A DNA stretch of 64,000 nt from Thauera aromatica_A (GCF_023093595.1 NZ_JALLIK010000106.1:62001-126000), one strand, 5' to 3'; counted from the stretch's first letter, positions 8,429 to 18,211 are shown. Translations and numbers: made by a program. Notes: generated by a model from the letters alone, not told the origin.

Positions 8429-10627
8429 TCAGCGCCCGCGCACCGCCACACCAGCGCCCGCACCCGCCGGCCGCCCCGCATCTCCCCGGCGGTAATCGCA
8501 GACTCCTTCGGGGAAAATCTCCCTCAGGCGAGCGGCATGAGGACGCATGTCCACCGGGTGGTACACCCCGGCCGCGACCGCCGCCTCCACCGCCTGCAGG
8601 TGGCACTGGAACAGATCGCCGGCGAGCGGCCCTCCGGCCGCGCTGCGCGAAGTGCCGAAGCTGCGCATGGCGCGCGTGCACGCTCCCGGCGCGGCGCCGT
8701 TCCAGTCCCCGTCCCAGACCCCCTGGCCACGGGCGATGATCCCCCCGCGGGCATCGAAACACGCATCGTCGGCGCGCGCCGGGCGGTTGCCGGCGACCCC
8801 GCGCCGTGGCTGCGCGCGCACCGCCCCGACCCATTCGTCCATCACCCGCAGGGCCTCCAGGGTGGGATCGAAACCCGGTTCGGCAACCCAGATCAGCTGC
8901 CGCGCGCTGTCGCCCAGCGCACGCTCGATCCGCAGCCGGGTCGCGAACGAGGCGCTGAGGTGATGCATGTTGAGCTGCGCCTCGAGGTCATGACGGACAT
9001 CGATCACCGGAATGTCCAGATACCCCATGAACACCTGCCCGCTGCGATACGCCGCGGCGATGGCCTCGGCATCGCCGCGGCTGCGCGGAGCGGGGCCGTG
9101 GCCCGCGGCACGTTCCATGTTGTGCGCGCCCCACATCGACAGCCATACCGGCAGCGCGCCGTCGAACAGCCGCCATAGCCGTTCCGGCGCCATCTGCGCG
9201 GCGGGCTTCCAGCCGCCGATGCGCGCATTCAGGTCGAGAAAGGCCGCCGCCGAAATGGCCCCGCTGCGCAAGGCCTGCAGCCCGTACTGGACGCCGACGT
9301 TGTCCCAGGTGCGGCGCGCGTGGCCGCTGGCATCGCGGCCGTAGATCGACACCAGATCGTCCCAGTAGGTCCAGTTCACCGCCTCCACCACGTCGTCGGC
9401 ATAGTGGCGGGCGAGCGGGGTAAAGCGCGGATTGAGCACCAGCGGCGTCAGCCCGCGCCACCCCTGGACGCACTCGCTCGCTCCCGTCGGCAGCCGCGGC
9501 CAGCGCCCCTGGAGCAGGAAGTTGGGCGGATAGAGCGCGGCAAAGCGGTTGGCGGCGCCGTCGAGGGCGTTGAGCCCGCCGACCGCGCGCCGACGCCGAT
9601 GATCGCGCCAGTACGCCGGGTCGGCAGCGGCAACGTCGAAGTAGTATTCGAGCAGCTCGCAGTCGAGCACATGGATCGTCTGCGTGACCATGTCCGGGTA
9701 AGCGTACTGCGCGATCGCGCCATCGATCAGGCCGGGCAGGTTCTGGGCGAACAGGTATTGCTGCAGCCCGCCGCCCGAGCCGCCGAGGCCGATCGTGTGC
9801 AGCGGCGCGCCGTAGCGCGCGGCGAACTGGCGCTTCACCCGCAGCGCGGTATCCCCGGCGAGGCCGATGTTGTAGTGGTTGCTGGTGTGATTGCCGGTCG
9901 ACGTCGCCAGCGCGTAGCCCTGGGCGAGGATCTCGTGGTTGCGGTCGAGCACCTTGCTCAGCGACAGCCGCCCCTGCCGTCGGCCGATGCCGACCCCACC
10001 GCCGAACAGATAGACCAGGCGCCGGTTCCAGTAGCGCCCGTCCGGCGCCGCGGGATCTTCGCCGGGGTCGGCGAGGACCGCAATGGCGTAGAGGAAGCGG
10101 TTCAGCGTGCCACGCTCGAGGCGGACGATGAAGGGCACGCGGCGGGCGCCGTGCGCGATCAGCTCGACGTCGCCCGCCGCCGGCGTCCAGGGCAGGAAGT
10201 GCGCCGCGCCGATGGGCTTGTAGTAGTAATCGACCCGGGTCGCGACCCCGCAGTCGCGGCTGAAGCCGATGAGGCGATCAGTGCGTTCGCCGTCCGCGCG
10301 CTCGGCGTACACCGCAACGCCGTGGCCACGCCGGTTGTCGACCCGCGGCTGGCCCAGCCCCGAGCGCGCGCTCTCGCACAGGAACGGATACTGCAGCGGG
10401 GGCGCGCCCGCTACCCGCGCCGAGCCGACGCTGCCGAGCGCGACGGGGTAGCGCTCGGGGATGGACACCGGGTCGAATTCGCCCGCGGTTTCATCGGCGA
10501 TCGCGACCACCCGGATGGGCGTCTTTTGATCCTGCAGGCCGAACGCGACCGCGCCGGCGAGCGCACCGAGCAGCACGACCGGCAACAGCACGCGGATGGG
10601 GGAAAAGCGGCGGGGCAAGGGTTTCAC
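8429..10627 (-). CDS. DUF6351 family protein, putative secreted or membrane-anchored alpha/beta hydrolase
   Basis: This is a 732-residue protein. Residues 11-30 form a hydrophobic segment after a basic start (MKPLPRRFSPIR), a signal anchor or uncleaved signal peptide, so the bulk should be outside the inner membrane. A nucleophile-elbow-like GLGGSGGG occurs at 281-287 (candidate Ser284), followed by LQQYLFAQNLPGLIDGAIA, a pattern I associate with DUF6351 proteins and with an alpha/beta-hydrolase fold. Several Cys (for example RDCGVAT, VLDCELLEYY, ASECVQGW) could form disulfides outside the cytoplasm. The length fits the family. The substrate is unknown; family members occur near steroid or polyester catabolism genes, but nothing here supports a particular substrate. 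It is a single gene, convergent with marR. Confidence 0.7.
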   Translation of the reverse strand: MKPLPRRFSPIRVLLPVVLLGALAGAVAFGLQDQKTPIRVVAIADETAGEFDPVSIPERYPVALGSVGSARVAGAPPLQYPFLCESARSGLGQPRVDNRRGHGVAVYAERADGERTDRLIGFSRDCGVATRVDYYYKPIGAAHFLPWTPAAGDVELIAHGARRVPFIVRLERGTLNRFLYAIAVLADPGEDPAAPDGRYWNRRLVYLFGGGVGIGRRQGRLSLSKVLDRNHEILAQGYALATSTGNHTSNHYNIGLAGDTALRVKRQFAARYGAPLHTIGLGGSGGGLQQYLFAQNLPGLIDGAIAQYAYPDMVTQTIHVLDCELLEYYFDVAAADPAYWRDHRRRRAVGGLNALDGAANRFAALYPPNFLLQGRWPRLPTGASECVQGWRGLTPLVLNPRFTPLARHYADDVVEAVNWTYWDDLVSIYGRDASGHARRTWDNVGVQYGLQALRSGAISAAAFLDLNARIGGWKPAAQMAPERLWRLFDGALPVWLSMWGAHNMERAAGHGPAPRSRGDAEAIAAAYRSGQVFMGYLDIPVIDVRHDLEAQLNMHHLSASFATRLRIERALGDSARQLIWVAEPGFDPTLEALRVMDEWVGAVRAQPRRGVAGNRPARADDACFDARGGIIARGQGVWDGDWNGAAPGACTRAMRSFGTSRSAAGGPLAGDLFQCHLQAVEAAVAAGVYHPVDMRPHAARLREIFPEGVCDYRRGDAGRPAGAGAGVAVRGR

Positions 10628-10774
10628 GGTGAATCCCCCGGAGTCGGTTGCAATCCTCGATCCCTATGCACGATGGGACACGGCCACCGCCGCGGCGTTC
10701 TCCTGCGGCCCGGGCGCCGGCAACACATCCGCCGCCGTGCCTTGCGCACGCGCGGCGGGTGCCCCTCCTGCATA

Positions 10775-13477
10775 TTAGACGACGGCGTTCAGCCCGCGCA
10801 GCGCCGCCAGCGACCTCGCCCCCGTGCCCAGGTCGCGCCACGCGGCGGGGTGACAGGTGAACAGCAGGATCTGGTGGCGGGTGGCGGCATCGAACAGCAC
10901 CCGCTTCATCTGCGCCAGGCGCTCGGCATCGCTGTGCACCAGCGCATCGTCGAGGATCACCAGCGTCGGCCGGCCCGCTTCGGCGAGCAGGTCGGCATAG
11001 GCGAGACGGCTGAGGACGCCCATCTGCTCGCGTGCGCCGAAGCTCAGGGCCTCGAAGTCGCCGGTTTCGAGGCCTCCGCCGGCGCCGGCGAGCGGGCGGG
11101 TGAGCGGGCCGGGAACGAGGTCGTCGTCGATGTCGACGCAGGCGTGCGGGAACAGCAGCTGCAGGTAGCGGTTGAGGTGCTTTTGCAGCGGTGCCTGCAG
11201 GCGGCGGGTGAGGGCGCGGCGCTGATCGCGCAGCAGGCTGCGCAGCAGATCGAGCGCCTGCGCCCGGCGGCGCAGCTCGGCGGCGCGGCGGGCGGCCCGG
11301 GCGTGGTCGCGGGCGCATTCGGCGCGGCGCGCCTCCAGCCCCTGGGCGCCCTCGCTCTGGAGCTCGATTTCGAGGCGCACGAGCTGGTCGCGGCGCTCGG
11401 CATGGCGCTTTTCGAGCTGCTCGGCGCTGCTGCGGAAGCGATCGACGTCCTGTTCCAGGATGTCGGGGCGGGCCGCGGCGATTTCGGCCGCGAGCGCTTC
11501 GCTGCGGGCGGCCAGGGTGAGCTGCTCGGCGCGTGCATCGGTGAGGGCGACGCTCGCTGCGGCGGCGCGGCGGGCACGTTCCGGGGCCGCAAGCTGGGCG
11601 CGGGCGGCGGCAAGTTCGCGCGCGGCGGCGGCGAGCGCGGTTTCGGCATTGGCGGCGGCGAGCTGGGCGCGGTGCAGCCCCTCCTGGATCGCGGCGAGCG
11701 CGTGGGCGGCGGCCGCCTCGGCCGCCTCGGCCTCGGCGACGGAAGCGGCAGCGGAAGCGGCAGCGGAAGCGGCGGGCGCGCCGGCCTCCGCCGCGGCGGA
11801 GGCGGCGAGGCGGGCGAGCGCCTGCGCGGCCTCGGCGGCCCGCGCCTGCAGGCGGGCATGTTCCGCGCGCAGCGCATCGATGCCGCCCGGAGCGAGCGCA
11901 TCCAGGGTGGCCTGGGCGGTGGCGAGCTCGCCGCCGAGGCGCGCGTGCTCGAGCTGGCGGCGCTCGGCGGCGTCCACCGAACCCAGCCCGAGACGGACGA
12001 GCAAGGCCTGCTGGCGGGCTTCGAGGTCGGCGCCACGGGCGGCGAGCGCGGCAAGGTCGGCGCCGCCGGGAGCGATCTGCAGGCGGCCGAGGCCGGGCAG
12101 GGCGAGGCTGGCGGCGGCAAGCAGCCGGCGTTCGCCGGCACCGCTCAGGGTGTCGCCGTCGAGTTCGAGACTGCACCCCGGCTCCAGCACATAGACGAGC
12201 CGGGTGGCCGCCGCCGCCTGCTGCAGGCGTAGGTCGGCGAGCGCGCGGTCCTGGGTGCGCAGGGTCTCGAGGTCGGCCGGACGCAGCTCGTTCGCCGCCA
12301 CCGCATGCTGCAGCGCCAGCACCTGGGCGTGGGCGGCTTCGGCGCGCGCCAGCTGGGTCGCGCTGGCGGCGTGACCGGTGCGGCTGGCGGCGGCCTCGCG
12401 CGCGAGGCTGTCGCGGGCTTCGGCCTGGCGCGCCGCACGCAGGGCGGCACGCGCCGTCTCCAACGCCTGCGCGGCCTGGGCGCGCCGTACCGTCCACTGT
12501 TCGAGCGGCGCGCGGGCGCTGTCGAGCGCCGCGCGCGCAGCCTCGAGCGCGGCGGTGCGGGCGGCGGCAGCCTCGTCCTCGCGCGCGAAGCCGTCCACCT
12601 GGCTGCGCAGCAGGGCGAGCTGGGCATCGACCTGGGCCGCGCGCGTACGGGTCGCGGCGAGCATCGCCTCGCGCTCGCGGACGGCCGCCAGACGCTCGGC
12701 GGCCGCCTGCTGATGGGTGCGGAACGCACGCCAGGGCTGCTCCGCCTCGTCGGCGGCATGTTCGGCGCGCAGCGCGGCGAGCGCATCGACGCGCTGGCGG
12801 TAGCGGGCGATCGCCTCATCGAGCGCGCCCAGCTCACCGGCCAGGGCGACCTCGGCTTCGAGCGCCTCCTTGTAGGCGCCACGCGGACGGCCGCCGGCTT
12901 CGGTGAGCAGTTCGGCGCGCTGCGCCTCCACGGTGGCAAGCAGGGCGTCGCCGCCGCTGGCGGCGACTTCGCCGAGCGCGCCTTCGAGCGCGCCGCGCAG
13001 ATGGTCGCCGGCATGGCCAACCGCTTCGCGCAGCGCCTGCGCGCCGCCCTGCTCGATCCACAGCAGTCCCGGAATGCCCCAGTGTTCGGCCTTGCTCGCG
13101 CCGCGTCCGGCGTGCTGGAAGCCGAGTAGCGCAGCGAGGCGGTTTTCGGCCTCCTCGCCATCGAGCGTCTCACCCCCGATCTGCAGCGTGCAGCGCTTTT
13201 TCGCCAGGAAGGTCTTCACCAGCCGGCAGGGCTGGCCGTCCAGCTCGAAGTCGAGCGCCACCGTGGGCGCGGCGGCGGGATCGCCCCAGGGGCGCAGATC
13301 GTCGACGCTGGCGGAGCGGTGGCGCTCGAAGAAGGCGGCGCGGATGGCGGCGACCAGGGTGCTCTTGCCCGCCTCGTTGGGGCCGGTGAACAGGTTCAGG
13401 CCGGCATCGAGGCCGTCGATTTCGAGCGCGCTGCGGAACTGGCGGAACTGGTCGACGCGGATGCGGGTGAGCTTCAT
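10775..13477 (-). CDS. SbcC/Rad50-like (YhaN-like) SMC-type ATPase
   Basis: This is a 900-residue ABC/SMC-class ATPase presumed to act with the SbcD-like nuclease encoded just upstream in DNA end processing. The N-terminus reads MKLTRIRVDQFRQF followed by Walker A TGPNEAGKST (31-40). A long Ala/Arg/Glu-rich coiled-coil region spans roughly residues 170-770. Near the C-terminus are a signature-like LSFGAREQMG and Walker B LVILDDALVHSD. No CxxC zinc hook is present in the coiled coil, which is unlike true SbcC/Rad50 and more like Bacillus YhaN. The ATG overlaps the upstream stop by four bases (13474-13477), so translation is coupled. The frame stays open upstream, but the overlapping ATG beginning MKLTRIRVDQ is the natural start. 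Confidence 0.82.
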   Translation of the reverse strand: MKLTRIRVDQFRQFRSALEIDGLDAGLNLFTGPNEAGKSTLVAAIRAAFFERHRSASVDDLRPWGDPAAAPTVALDFELDGQPCRLVKTFLAKKRCTLQIGGETLDGEEAENRLAALLGFQHAGRGASKAEHWGIPGLLWIEQGGAQALREAVGHAGDHLRGALEGALGEVAASGGDALLATVEAQRAELLTEAGGRPRGAYKEALEAEVALAGELGALDEAIARYRQRVDALAALRAEHAADEAEQPWRAFRTHQQAAAERLAAVREREAMLAATRTRAAQVDAQLALLRSQVDGFAREDEAAAARTAALEAARAALDSARAPLEQWTVRRAQAAQALETARAALRAARQAEARDSLAREAAASRTGHAASATQLARAEAAHAQVLALQHAVAANELRPADLETLRTQDRALADLRLQQAAAATRLVYVLEPGCSLELDGDTLSGAGERRLLAAASLALPGLGRLQIAPGGADLAALAARGADLEARQQALLVRLGLGSVDAAERRQLEHARLGGELATAQATLDALAPGGIDALRAEHARLQARAAEAAQALARLAASAAAEAGAPAASAAASAAASVAEAEAAEAAAAHALAAIQEGLHRAQLAAANAETALAAAARELAAARAQLAAPERARRAAAASVALTDARAEQLTLAARSEALAAEIAAARPDILEQDVDRFRSSAEQLEKRHAERRDQLVRLEIELQSEGAQGLEARRAECARDHARAARRAAELRRRAQALDLLRSLLRDQRRALTRRLQAPLQKHLNRYLQLLFPHACVDIDDDLVPGPLTRPLAGAGGGLETGDFEALSFGAREQMGVLSRLAYADLLAEAGRPTLVILDDALVHSDAERLAQMKRVLFDAATRHQILLFTCHPAAWRDLGTGARSLAALRGLNAVV

Positions 13478-14631
13478 CGGTCCCCTCCGGGCGCAGTGGC
13501 AGAAGCGGCCGCGGCCGGGGCGCGGCGTTCGAGAAGGCCGGCGAGCAGCACCAGGGCGTCGCGCGCGGTCTGCGCCGCCGCCGGCTCGGCGCCGTGCTGG
13601 GCGCCCTGCAAGCGGGCGATGACTTCGCCCAGATAGCCGTCGGCGGCGAGGCCCTCGAGGTCGGCGACGGTCGGTTCGAGCTGCAGCGCGCCGAGCTCGG
13701 CGACCAGGCTGCGCGCACGCCCCCGGGCCTGGCCGAGCGCATCGCTCAGGCGGCGGTGGCCGGCGAGGTCGGTACGGCCGCCGACCTTGAGCTGGACCAC
13801 GTCGTCCGCGCCGAAGCCGGCAAGCTCCGCGAGCAGGCGGTCGACGTCGCTCGCCACCTGCAGCTCGGCGCTGAGCGCCTGCCACCGATAGCGCCCGCTG
13901 GCGAGCACGCTGACCGCGGGCAGCGCACCGGGCGCGGCAAGCTCGACGAGGAGCGCCTGGCCGGAATCGTTGGCGCGGAAACGGTCGGTCTCCGGGGTGC
14001 CGGCGTACCAGCAGCGGGCATCGATCCGGCGCGTGCCGTGCCAGTCGCCGAGCGCGAGGTAGTCGAGCCGGGCCGATGCGGCACGGCCGGCGGCGATCGG
14101 GTTGGCGGCGTCGATGTCCTCGGCGAGGATGCCCTGCACGCTGCCGTGGGCGAGGCCGACGCGCACCAAAGCGGGCGGAGTGTCGGCGCCGGCGAACCAC
14201 TCGGTGAGGTCATTGAAGGTATTGCGCTGGGTCAGCGGCGCCGGCAGCACCACCGCCCCGGCCGCTTCGAGCAGCACCGGCCGCGCCTCCAGGCAGACGG
14301 TGACGTTGGGCGGGATCGCGTGCAGGCGCGCCGCGCGCGTCCACACCGACTCGGCGAGCGCGGCGTCGTGGTTGCCGGGCAGCAGCAGCCACCGCCCGGC
14401 AAAGCCGGCCATCGCGTTGAACAGGCGGTGGACGGTGCGATCGGCGACGGTCTGGGCGTCGAACACGTCGCCCGCCACCAGCACCGCATCGACCGCATGC
14501 TCCTGGGCGAGGCGGGCGAGGCGCTCGACCGCGGCAAAGCGCTCCTCGGCAAGGAGCGCGGCTTCGTCGGGCTCGAACTGGCCGAACAGCTTGCCGATCT
14601 GCCAGTCGGCGGTGTGAAGGAAGCGGGGCAT
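13474..14631 (-). CDS. SbcD/Mre11-like (YhaO-like) metallophosphoesterase
   Basis: This is a 385-residue calcineurin-type phosphoesterase, probably a Mn-dependent DNA exo/endonuclease. The motifs are in order: FLHTADWQIG at the N-terminus, VAGDVFD near residue 58, GNHD near 90, a His in the GLAHGS segment and GDWHGTRRI near 200; these are the metal ligands of the Mre11/SbcD superfamily. I chose the ATG giving MPRFLHTADW because the motif must sit at the extreme N-terminus; the frame is open further upstream without similarity. It overlaps the SbcC-like gene by ATGA, and the pair forms one operon. Expected partner and activity are by family. Confidence 0.85.
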   Translation of the reverse strand: MPRFLHTADWQIGKLFGQFEPDEAALLAEERFAAVERLARLAQEHAVDAVLVAGDVFDAQTVADRTVHRLFNAMAGFAGRWLLLPGNHDAALAESVWTRAARLHAIPPNVTVCLEARPVLLEAAGAVVLPAPLTQRNTFNDLTEWFAGADTPPALVRVGLAHGSVQGILAEDIDAANPIAAGRAASARLDYLALGDWHGTRRIDARCWYAGTPETDRFRANDSGQALLVELAAPGALPAVSVLASGRYRWQALSAELQVASDVDRLLAELAGFGADDVVQLKVGGRTDLAGHRRLSDALGQARGRARSLVAELGALQLEPTVADLEGLAADGYLGEVIARLQGAQHGAEPAAAQTARDALVLLAGLLERRAPAAAASATAPGGDR

Positions 14632-14743
14632 CGGAGCGTCTCGGACGAAGTCGGGGGAAGAGCGGGCGGCAAGGCGGCACCGCCGATGATGATAAATGAG
14701 CCGGGCCGGCGCCGCAGGATCGCACCGCTCGCCCCGCACCCGC

Positions 14744-16555
14744 TCACGATGCCAGCTGCAACGCCGCGAGGCGCGCGTAGAGGCCGCCCTGACGGCGCAG
14801 GTCGGCCGCGGTGCCGGTCTCGACGATGCGCCCGTGGTCGATGACGACGATGCGGTCCACCTGCTGCACGGTGGCCAGGCGGTGGGCGATGATCAGCGTG
14901 GTGCGCCCTTCCATCGCCGCTGCCAGCCCCTGCTGGACGAGGACCTCGGATTCAGCGTCGAGCGCGCTGGTGGCCTCATCGAGGAGCAGCAGGCGGGCGC
15001 CGCCGAGGATCGCGCGCGCGATCGCGATGCGCTGGCGCTGGCCGCCGGACAGGCGGGTGCCGCGCTCACCGAGGAAAGTGGCGTAGCCTTCGGGCAGGCG
15101 GGCGATGAAGGCATCGGCGGCAGCGGCCTGCGCCGCCGCGACCACTTCGTCGTCGCCCGCCGTCGGCCGCCCGTAGCGGATATTCTCCAGCGCGCTGGCG
15201 GAAAAGATCACCGGCTCCTGCGGCACGAAGGCGATGCCGCGGCGCAGGTCGCGCAGCGCGAGCGCGCGGATGTCCTCGCCATCGATGCGGATGCAGCCCG
15301 CCGACACGTCGTAGAAACGCAGCAGGAGCTGGAACAGCGTGGTCTTGCCCGCCCCCGACGGCCCCACCAGTGCCACCCGCTCGCCGGGCGCGACTTCCAG
15401 GCAGATGTTGTCGAGCGCCCGCACGCCGGGCCGCGCCGGATAGGCGAAGCTCACATGGTCGAAGACGATCCCCACCTGCGCCGCCTGCCGCGGCGGCGGC
15501 GGCGGCGCGCTCGCCTCGCGGATCGCCGACTCGGCCTGCAGCAGCTCGAGCAGGCGCTCGGTGGCGCCGCTGGCGCGCATCACCTCGCCCCACACTTCGG
15601 CCAGCGTGCCTGCCGCCCCCGCCACCAGCCCGGCATAGAGGACGAAGGCCCCCAGCTCACCGAGGCTGAGGGCGCCGGCCTGCACCTGGCGCGCGCCGAT
15701 CCACAGCACGAAGACGATCGTGCCCATCACCGCGGCGATGATCAGCGCGGCCAGCAGCGCCCGCACCCGGGTGCGCCGCAACGCGGTGTGAAAGCTGGTC
15801 TCGGTGCGCTCGGCGAAGCGCCGCGCCTCCCTGTCTTCCTGGACGAACGCCTGCACGGTGGGCATCGCGTTGAGGATCTCGCCCGCCAGCGCGGAAGCGT
15901 CGGCGATGCGGTCCTGCGATTCGCGCGACAATGCCCGCACCCGCCGGCCGATCGCCGCGATCGGCAGCGCGAGCAGCACCATCAGGCCGAAGATCAGGGC
16001 GAACAGGTGCACGCTGGTGACCGCCAGCATCGCCATTCCGCCGATGAACTGGAGCAGGCTGCGCAGCCCCATCGACACCGAGCTGCCGACCACGGTCTGC
16101 ACCAGGGTGGCGTCGCCGCTCAGCCGCGACAACACTTCGCCGGTCTGCAAGGTCTCGAAGAACTGCGGCGACTGTCCCAGCACACGCGCATAGACCGCGC
16201 AGCGCAGGTCGGCAGTCACCCGCTCGCCGACCCACGACACCGCGTAGTAGCGCGCCGCCACCACCACCGCCCAGAACACCGCGAGGACGAACAGCGCGAC
16301 GAACCGTCCCCCCCCGCCGATCCCGCCGAGCAGCGCGCCCTCCACCGTCTCCCCCTTGCCGAAGCCGGCGTCGATCAGGTCGCGGAACACGACCGGCATC
16401 GCCAGCAGGGTGACCGAACCCAGGCACAGCAGCACGAAGGCGAGCACGACCCGGCCGCGATAGGGGCGCAGGAAGGGCAGCAGGCCGCGCAGCGCGGACA
16501 GGCGGCGGACCCCCGCGGCCGCATCGGCAGGCATCGCCGGGGCCGCGTCCGGCAC
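14744..16555 (-). CDS. ABC exporter, fused membrane and ATPase domains (MsbA/LmrA type)
   Basis: This is a 603-residue half-transporter that would work as a homodimer in the inner membrane. Residues about 20-320 contain the six-helix exporter domain (starting LLPFLRPYRGRVVLAFVLLC). The nucleotide-binding domain follows: Walker A GPSGAGKTT near residue 400, Q-loop FVPQEP, signature LSGGQRQR, Walker B LLLLDEATSALD and the switch His in IIAHRL. Domain order and length match lipid/multidrug exporters. The cargo cannot be read from sequence; it could be lipid A-like flipping, but an essential msbA is usually linked to lpxK, which is absent here. It stands alone, about 110 bases upstream of the nuclease pair on the same strand. 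Confidence 0.85.
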   Translation of the reverse strand: MPDAAPAMPADAAAGVRRLSALRGLLPFLRPYRGRVVLAFVLLCLGSVTLLAMPVVFRDLIDAGFGKGETVEGALLGGIGGGGRFVALFVLAVFWAVVVAARYYAVSWVGERVTADLRCAVYARVLGQSPQFFETLQTGEVLSRLSGDATLVQTVVGSSVSMGLRSLLQFIGGMAMLAVTSVHLFALIFGLMVLLALPIAAIGRRVRALSRESQDRIADASALAGEILNAMPTVQAFVQEDREARRFAERTETSFHTALRRTRVRALLAALIIAAVMGTIVFVLWIGARQVQAGALSLGELGAFVLYAGLVAGAAGTLAEVWGEVMRASGATERLLELLQAESAIREASAPPPPPRQAAQVGIVFDHVSFAYPARPGVRALDNICLEVAPGERVALVGPSGAGKTTLFQLLLRFYDVSAGCIRIDGEDIRALALRDLRRGIAFVPQEPVIFSASALENIRYGRPTAGDDEVVAAAQAAAADAFIARLPEGYATFLGERGTRLSGGQRQRIAIARAILGGARLLLLDEATSALDAESEVLVQQGLAAAMEGRTTLIIAHRLATVQQVDRIVVIDHGRIVETGTAADLRRQGGLYARLAALQLAS

Positions 16556-16782
16556 GGCGGCAGGCGCGCCGCGGGCGGTGTTTGCGGTCTTCAGAACCCG
16601 TTCTCCCTTTCGTTCCCGCAGGGGTCCAGATTGGGCCGAACGCCCCGCCCCTGTCCACCCCCGCGCTCACCGCGGGCGATTTTTCGCGAACCGCCGCGCC
16701 AGCCCCCTCGAAACCACGGCCGGTCTTACGATACCGTTCCCGGCCCCTCCTCCATCGCCCGTCCACACCCGCAGACAAGCAC

Positions 16783-17493
16783 ATGAAAGTCCACATCCTC
16801 CAGCATGTCCCGTTTGAAGGCCCCGGCGTCATCGAACACTGGCTCGCCGAGCGCGGCGCCGACATCGGCTACAGCCGCCTCTACGCATCGGCCGCCCTGC
16901 CCGATCCCGCCGGCGTCGACCTGGTGGTGGCGATGGGAGGGCCGATGAGCGTCAACGACGAGGCCGAATTCCCCTGGCTCGCCGCGGAAAAGCGCTTTCT
17001 CGTGCAGGCCGCCGCGCAAGGGGTGGCGGTGCTGGGGATCTGCCTCGGCGCCCAGCTGATCGCCAGCGCACACGGCGCGCGGGTGTCGCGCAACGCGGAG
17101 AAGGAAATCGGCTGGTTCGACATCGAGGCCGTCGCTGCCCCGCCGGGCACGGCAGACAACGCCTGTTTCCGCTTTCCGGCGCGCACCACGGTGCTGCACT
17201 GGCACGGCGAAACCTTCGAGCTGCCCGCCGGCGCGCGCCGCCTGGCGTCGAGCGCGGCCTGCGCCAACCAGGCCTTCCAGCTCGGCGAGCGCACGATCGG
17301 CCTGCAGTTCCACCTCGAAATGACGGCCGAAACGCTGCGCGCGATCGTGGATAACTGCCGCGACGAACTCGTGCCGGCGCGCTGGATCGAGGACGAGGCG
17401 GCGATCCTCGACGCGGCGCCGGGCCATTTCCGCTCCACCCATGCGCTGATGGGCGAGGTGCTGGACTATCTGAGCCGCCCGCCACGACGCTGA
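16783..17493 (+). CDS. class I glutamine amidotransferase-like protein
   Basis: This is a 236-residue GATase1 protein of the GuaA-like stand-alone group. The nucleophile elbow GICLGAQL places Cys87, with the catalytic His177 and Glu179 in GLQFHLEM, so the triad is complete. The substrate region VVAMGGPMSVNDE near 48-60 is typical. Such stand-alone proteins either release ammonia from glutamine for an unlinked synthetase or act as gamma-glutamyl hydrolases (PuuD-like). No synthetase partner is adjacent. The start is the ATG giving MKVHILQH; the frame is open about 67 codons further upstream without family similarity. Confidence 0.83.
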   Translation: MKVHILQHVPFEGPGVIEHWLAERGADIGYSRLYASAALPDPAGVDLVVAMGGPMSVNDEAEFPWLAAEKRFLVQAAAQGVAVLGICLGAQLIASAHGARVSRNAEKEIGWFDIEAVAAPPGTADNACFRFPARTTVLHWHGETFELPAGARRLASSAACANQAFQLGERTIGLQFHLEMTAETLRAIVDNCRDELVPARWIEDEAAILDAAPGHFRSTHALMGEVLDYLSRPPRR

Positions 17494-17587
17494 AACCCAT
17501 TCCCCGGCGGGAACGCCGGCAGCCGCGAGCGAACAACGCGAAGCCGGACGTAGAATGTCCCCGCCCCTGTCGACGAAGGAGCCCACG

Positions 17588-18211
17588 ATGTTCCGCCCAG
17601 CCTTCCCCGTTGCGCTCCGCCCTGCCGCCGCCCTGCTCGTGGCGCTCGTCCTCGTCCTCGCCGGTTGTGCCAGCCTGGGGCTGCGCGAACCGCTGCGGAT
17701 CAACGTCGTCGGCATCGAACCGTTGCCCGGCCAGGGCATGGAAATCCGCTTCGCGGTGAAGCTGCGGGTGCAGAACCCGAACGAGCGCGCGATCGATTTC
17801 GACGGTCTCACGCTGGAGCTGGACCTCAACGACAAGCCTTTCGCCACCGGGGTCAGCGACCGCCAGGGCAGCGTGCCGCGCTTCGGCGAAGCGCTGATCG
17901 AGCTCCCGGTGTCGGTATCCGCCGTCGCCGTACTCCGCCAGGCGCTCGACGCGCTCGAAGGCACGCCCGCCGCCGAAGTGCCCTACACCCTGCGCGGCCG
18001 GCTCGCCGGCGGACTGCTGGGCGGCATGCGCTTCTCCGATTCCGGCACGCTGAAGCTGCCCGAGCCCTTGCGCCCCCCTCCCGCCCGGCCAGCGCTGAAC
18101 GCACCCCGCCCTTTCCGCCCATTGCCAAATTTTGCCAAGCAAGTCTGGCGCGTACTGCACGGCCAGCGCGACATTCCCGCCTGGATGCAGGATCCGGACC
18201 CCTTCGCCTGA
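17588..18211 (+). CDS. LEA14-like (WHy domain) lipoprotein
   Basis: This is a 207-residue predicted outer-membrane or periplasmic lipoprotein. A hydrophobic signal ends in a lipobox LVLAGC with the acylated Cys at residue 27. Residues about 35-155 (PLRINVVGIEPLPGQGMEIRFAVKLRVQNPNERAIDFDG) match the LEA type 2/WHy beta-sandwich fold seen in bacterial desiccation-like proteins. The tail is Pro-rich. The ribosome site GAAGGAG sits before the chosen ATG; an in-frame ATG 33 bases upstream would not give a proper signal peptide. Function unknown; stress protection is a guess from plant relatives. Confidence 0.8.
   Translation: MFRPAFPVALRPAAALLVALVLVLAGCASLGLREPLRINVVGIEPLPGQGMEIRFAVKLRVQNPNERAIDFDGLTLELDLNDKPFATGVSDRQGSVPRFGEALIELPVSVSAVAVLRQALDALEGTPAAEVPYTLRGRLAGGLLGGMRFSDSGTLKLPEPLRPPPARPALNAPRPFRPLPNFAKQVWRVLHGQRDIPAWMQDPDPFA

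Noticed and set aside
9320..12232. A 970-codon open frame on the plus strand across the DUF6351 and SbcC-like genes
   Set aside because: It spans two real minus-strand genes and the gap between them and has no recognisable motifs.
14696..16786. A 696-codon plus-strand frame opposite the ABC exporter
   Set aside because: The minus-strand exporter has every ABC motif; the plus frame is His/Arg/Gln-rich and featureless.
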